From Eleginops maclovinus (lineage: Eukaryota; Chordata; Actinopteri; Perciformes; Eleginopidae), in assembly GCF_036324505.1 (NCBI RefSeq), contig NC_086366.1:7875427-7939426 (forward strand): a stretch of 64,000 nucleotides of DNA. The letters are read 5' to 3'. The notes under the pieces are model-generated. The model worked only from the letters and a program-made list of their open reading frames with translations. It was not told where the DNA came from and did not search any database. Numbering within the stretch: the first letter of the stretch is position 1; each line of letters begins with the position of its first letter. This document shows positions 62,127-64,000 of the stretch, in pieces. A program made the translations under genes and the position numbers.

Positions 62127-64000
62127 TGTTCCACACTTAATCACCTTCTGCAGAAAAGAACAAATCTACAAGCTTCAAATCAAAGTTGTGTTATTTTAAT
62201 AAAGAGCAGAGCATTTAACAGAATCAAATCCAGCTGGAGGCCAGATAACCTGCACAACCAATGCCGTACAAGGATCTGAACCCGATCAAACATTAAACCC
62301 TATTCTTAAAGAGAAGGAAGAAGGGGAACAGCCAATCAAATTCTACATTCTGAACATTTGTCAGAGGGACAAACTGCATACGACAAGGCAATTTACATTA
62401 CAGGATGCTAAAAGAAAGGGAGATGGGAAAGAGGATGCTACATCAAAGGACTGTATTCAACAGTGTAATTTAGATTACAGGATGCTAAAACAAAGGGAGG
62501 GGGGAAAGGGGAAGCTAAATCGACGGACAGGGGGACAGACATTTGTCTTTCTCAGGACTTTAGCAGCTTGATGTGAATTTCATTAGTGTGATGTGGATGA
62601 AACTGTGGGAAAGTCAAACTGCAGAAGAAACTTACAATAACATATATATAATTAAATGGGACTATTATACATTTCTACGATAATATACAGCTTTCCTTTC
62701 AAATCCCACCATACGAAATAGTCTTGAAATAATACTAAAACACATGGAAACAAAGTTTAAGCCAACCATGCCAAATCCTATGTCCTCTTCATCCAGCTGC
62801 AGTATATCTCAACTTCTCCCTTTTTTTTTTACCAACCCTGAACTTGGGGTGCCTGGCACTACTTTTTCTTTCCCATTAGCTGAAGCTTTGCTATTTTTTA
62901 CACTCTTTCTTTCTCCTTATTTTCCCTCATCCCTCATTGACATATCTACATATTAATTACAGAAACTCTTGTGGTAGTTTTTTTTCACAGGATTCAAAAA
63001 GAAACCTGGAGTTTTTGACATTTCTTCTTTAGTTTATAGTATGAGAATTATAGCAGGGTGAAGAAGTTTAACAGCATGTATTTTCTACAGAAGCTTGATG
63101 GTGTTGTTTGATTTAAGAGTTCAATGATAGCATTCCCAAGAATTTCTTTGCTAGAAATTTTCCCCTCCAAAGGAATGGTATTTACTTTAATCTGGATTTG
63201 ATTTAGAGGAGCGTGCACTGTAAATCTTAGCTGGCAAATCCTGTGTTTCATAATGTGTGAAAGAGTAAATAGGATATGATTTCATATTCTAGTATTTCAC
63301 CTCTTCCTCAGTCAAAAGGTGTAGATTAATCGATTGACAGTTATTTTGAAAAGAGATAAAGTGAGAAAAAACATGTGGAGAGCATATTTTTCTCACGTGT
63401 TCAGATGATTGGCAGGTTGTGTGCAAAACCTAATCCTCCAAAGGCAATTAATCACATATGTTAACCTGGGAGAAGGCTCTGTTAAGAAACTGTGTGAAAC
63501 ATGTGTCAAGGGCCTCAAGGTCAAACTTTGGGTAAGAATAATTTATTTTGTTGATGCAGAATATTTTAGAATTCTCTCAAGTTATTGCAGGCCAGTCTTT
63601 GATAGGACTCACATCTAAAAAAATTATAATGTAGGCAAAAATTACATTTATAATGTCTAATTTTGGATTTGTTTTCCATGTGTGTTTTCCCCTCGACAAT
63701 CAGTGATTTAAAATCATTAATTACATTTAATAGTAAGTCATTTCTTGTACTGTATCAAACGTTGTAGCATACGCTTCTGTGAGTATGCTCAAACAGCTAA
63801 CAGCTATTCTGCCAGCTCCAACTAGAACAGTAACATTGAAGTTATGTGTTAATATCTCTGGAATATCAATGTCACAATATAATATATTGAGCTACTTTCA
63901 CTGAGTTAATGTTTCCTACATTTTTTCTGGAAAAAAACTAATACACTTTTAACACTGTATATGCATTTACAAAAGAGCTACTTGTAGTGAGCCTAGAGGT
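62127..64000. other. Intergenic to window end, no gene seen
   Basis: AT-rich DNA with the 77-bp tandem duplication at 62390-62543. No open frame shows recognisable similarity or paired splice sites. Confidence 0.6.
62390..62543 (+). repeat. 77-bp imperfect tandem duplication
   Basis: Units 62390-62466 and 62467-62543 share aattta-attacaggatgcta, aa-aaaggga and ggac landmarks in the same order. The copies are diverged, so the event is old. Confidence 0.75.

Overview
The window reads as vertebrate nuclear DNA, most likely from a teleost fish. Genes are split into short exons with GT/AG introns. The introns are AT-rich and carry long AC/TG microsatellites, a Tc1-type DNA transposon and several dispersed repeats of the kind seen across teleost genomes. 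No prokaryotic operons, CRISPR arrays or rRNA/tRNA genes were seen.

Three protein-coding genes can be assembled exon by exon. (1) rap1gap2 (+ strand) has 21 coding exons from 13050 to 32075 and a 3' UTR ending near the AATAAA at 34095. Its most N-terminal exon(s) are not visible, and 1-13049 is probably 5' intron. (2) A small immunoglobulin-superfamily receptor (- strand, 36501 down to 34515, five exons, 241 aa) has a signal peptide, one V-like Ig domain, a membrane segment and a short tail with an ITIM and an ITSM-like motif. It is most like BTLA, a lymphocyte inhibitory receptor. (3) blmh, bleomycin hydrolase (+ strand), has 12 coding exons from 38055 to 59497, 452 aa, with the Cys/His/Asn active site intact.

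rap1gap2 and the Ig gene converge, with poly(A) signals on opposite strands about 5 bp apart near 34090. The Ig gene and blmh diverge from a 1.55-kb interval that holds a ~135-bp AC microsatellite and a CCAAT/GC-box promoter next to blmh. The rest (59.5-64 kb) holds a Tc1-like element with IR/DR ends and two nonsense codons in its transposase, plus minor repeats.

The most interesting observation is a candidate alternative last exon inside rap1gap2 (28689-28793). It has an acceptor, is in frame with the exon upstream, and encodes 34 residues ending in a hydrophobic, tail-anchor-like segment. A stop codon follows, then an AATAAA 27 nt later. If used, it would make a shortened, membrane-anchored Rap1GAP2 that keeps the GAP domain and loses the regulatory C-terminal tail.
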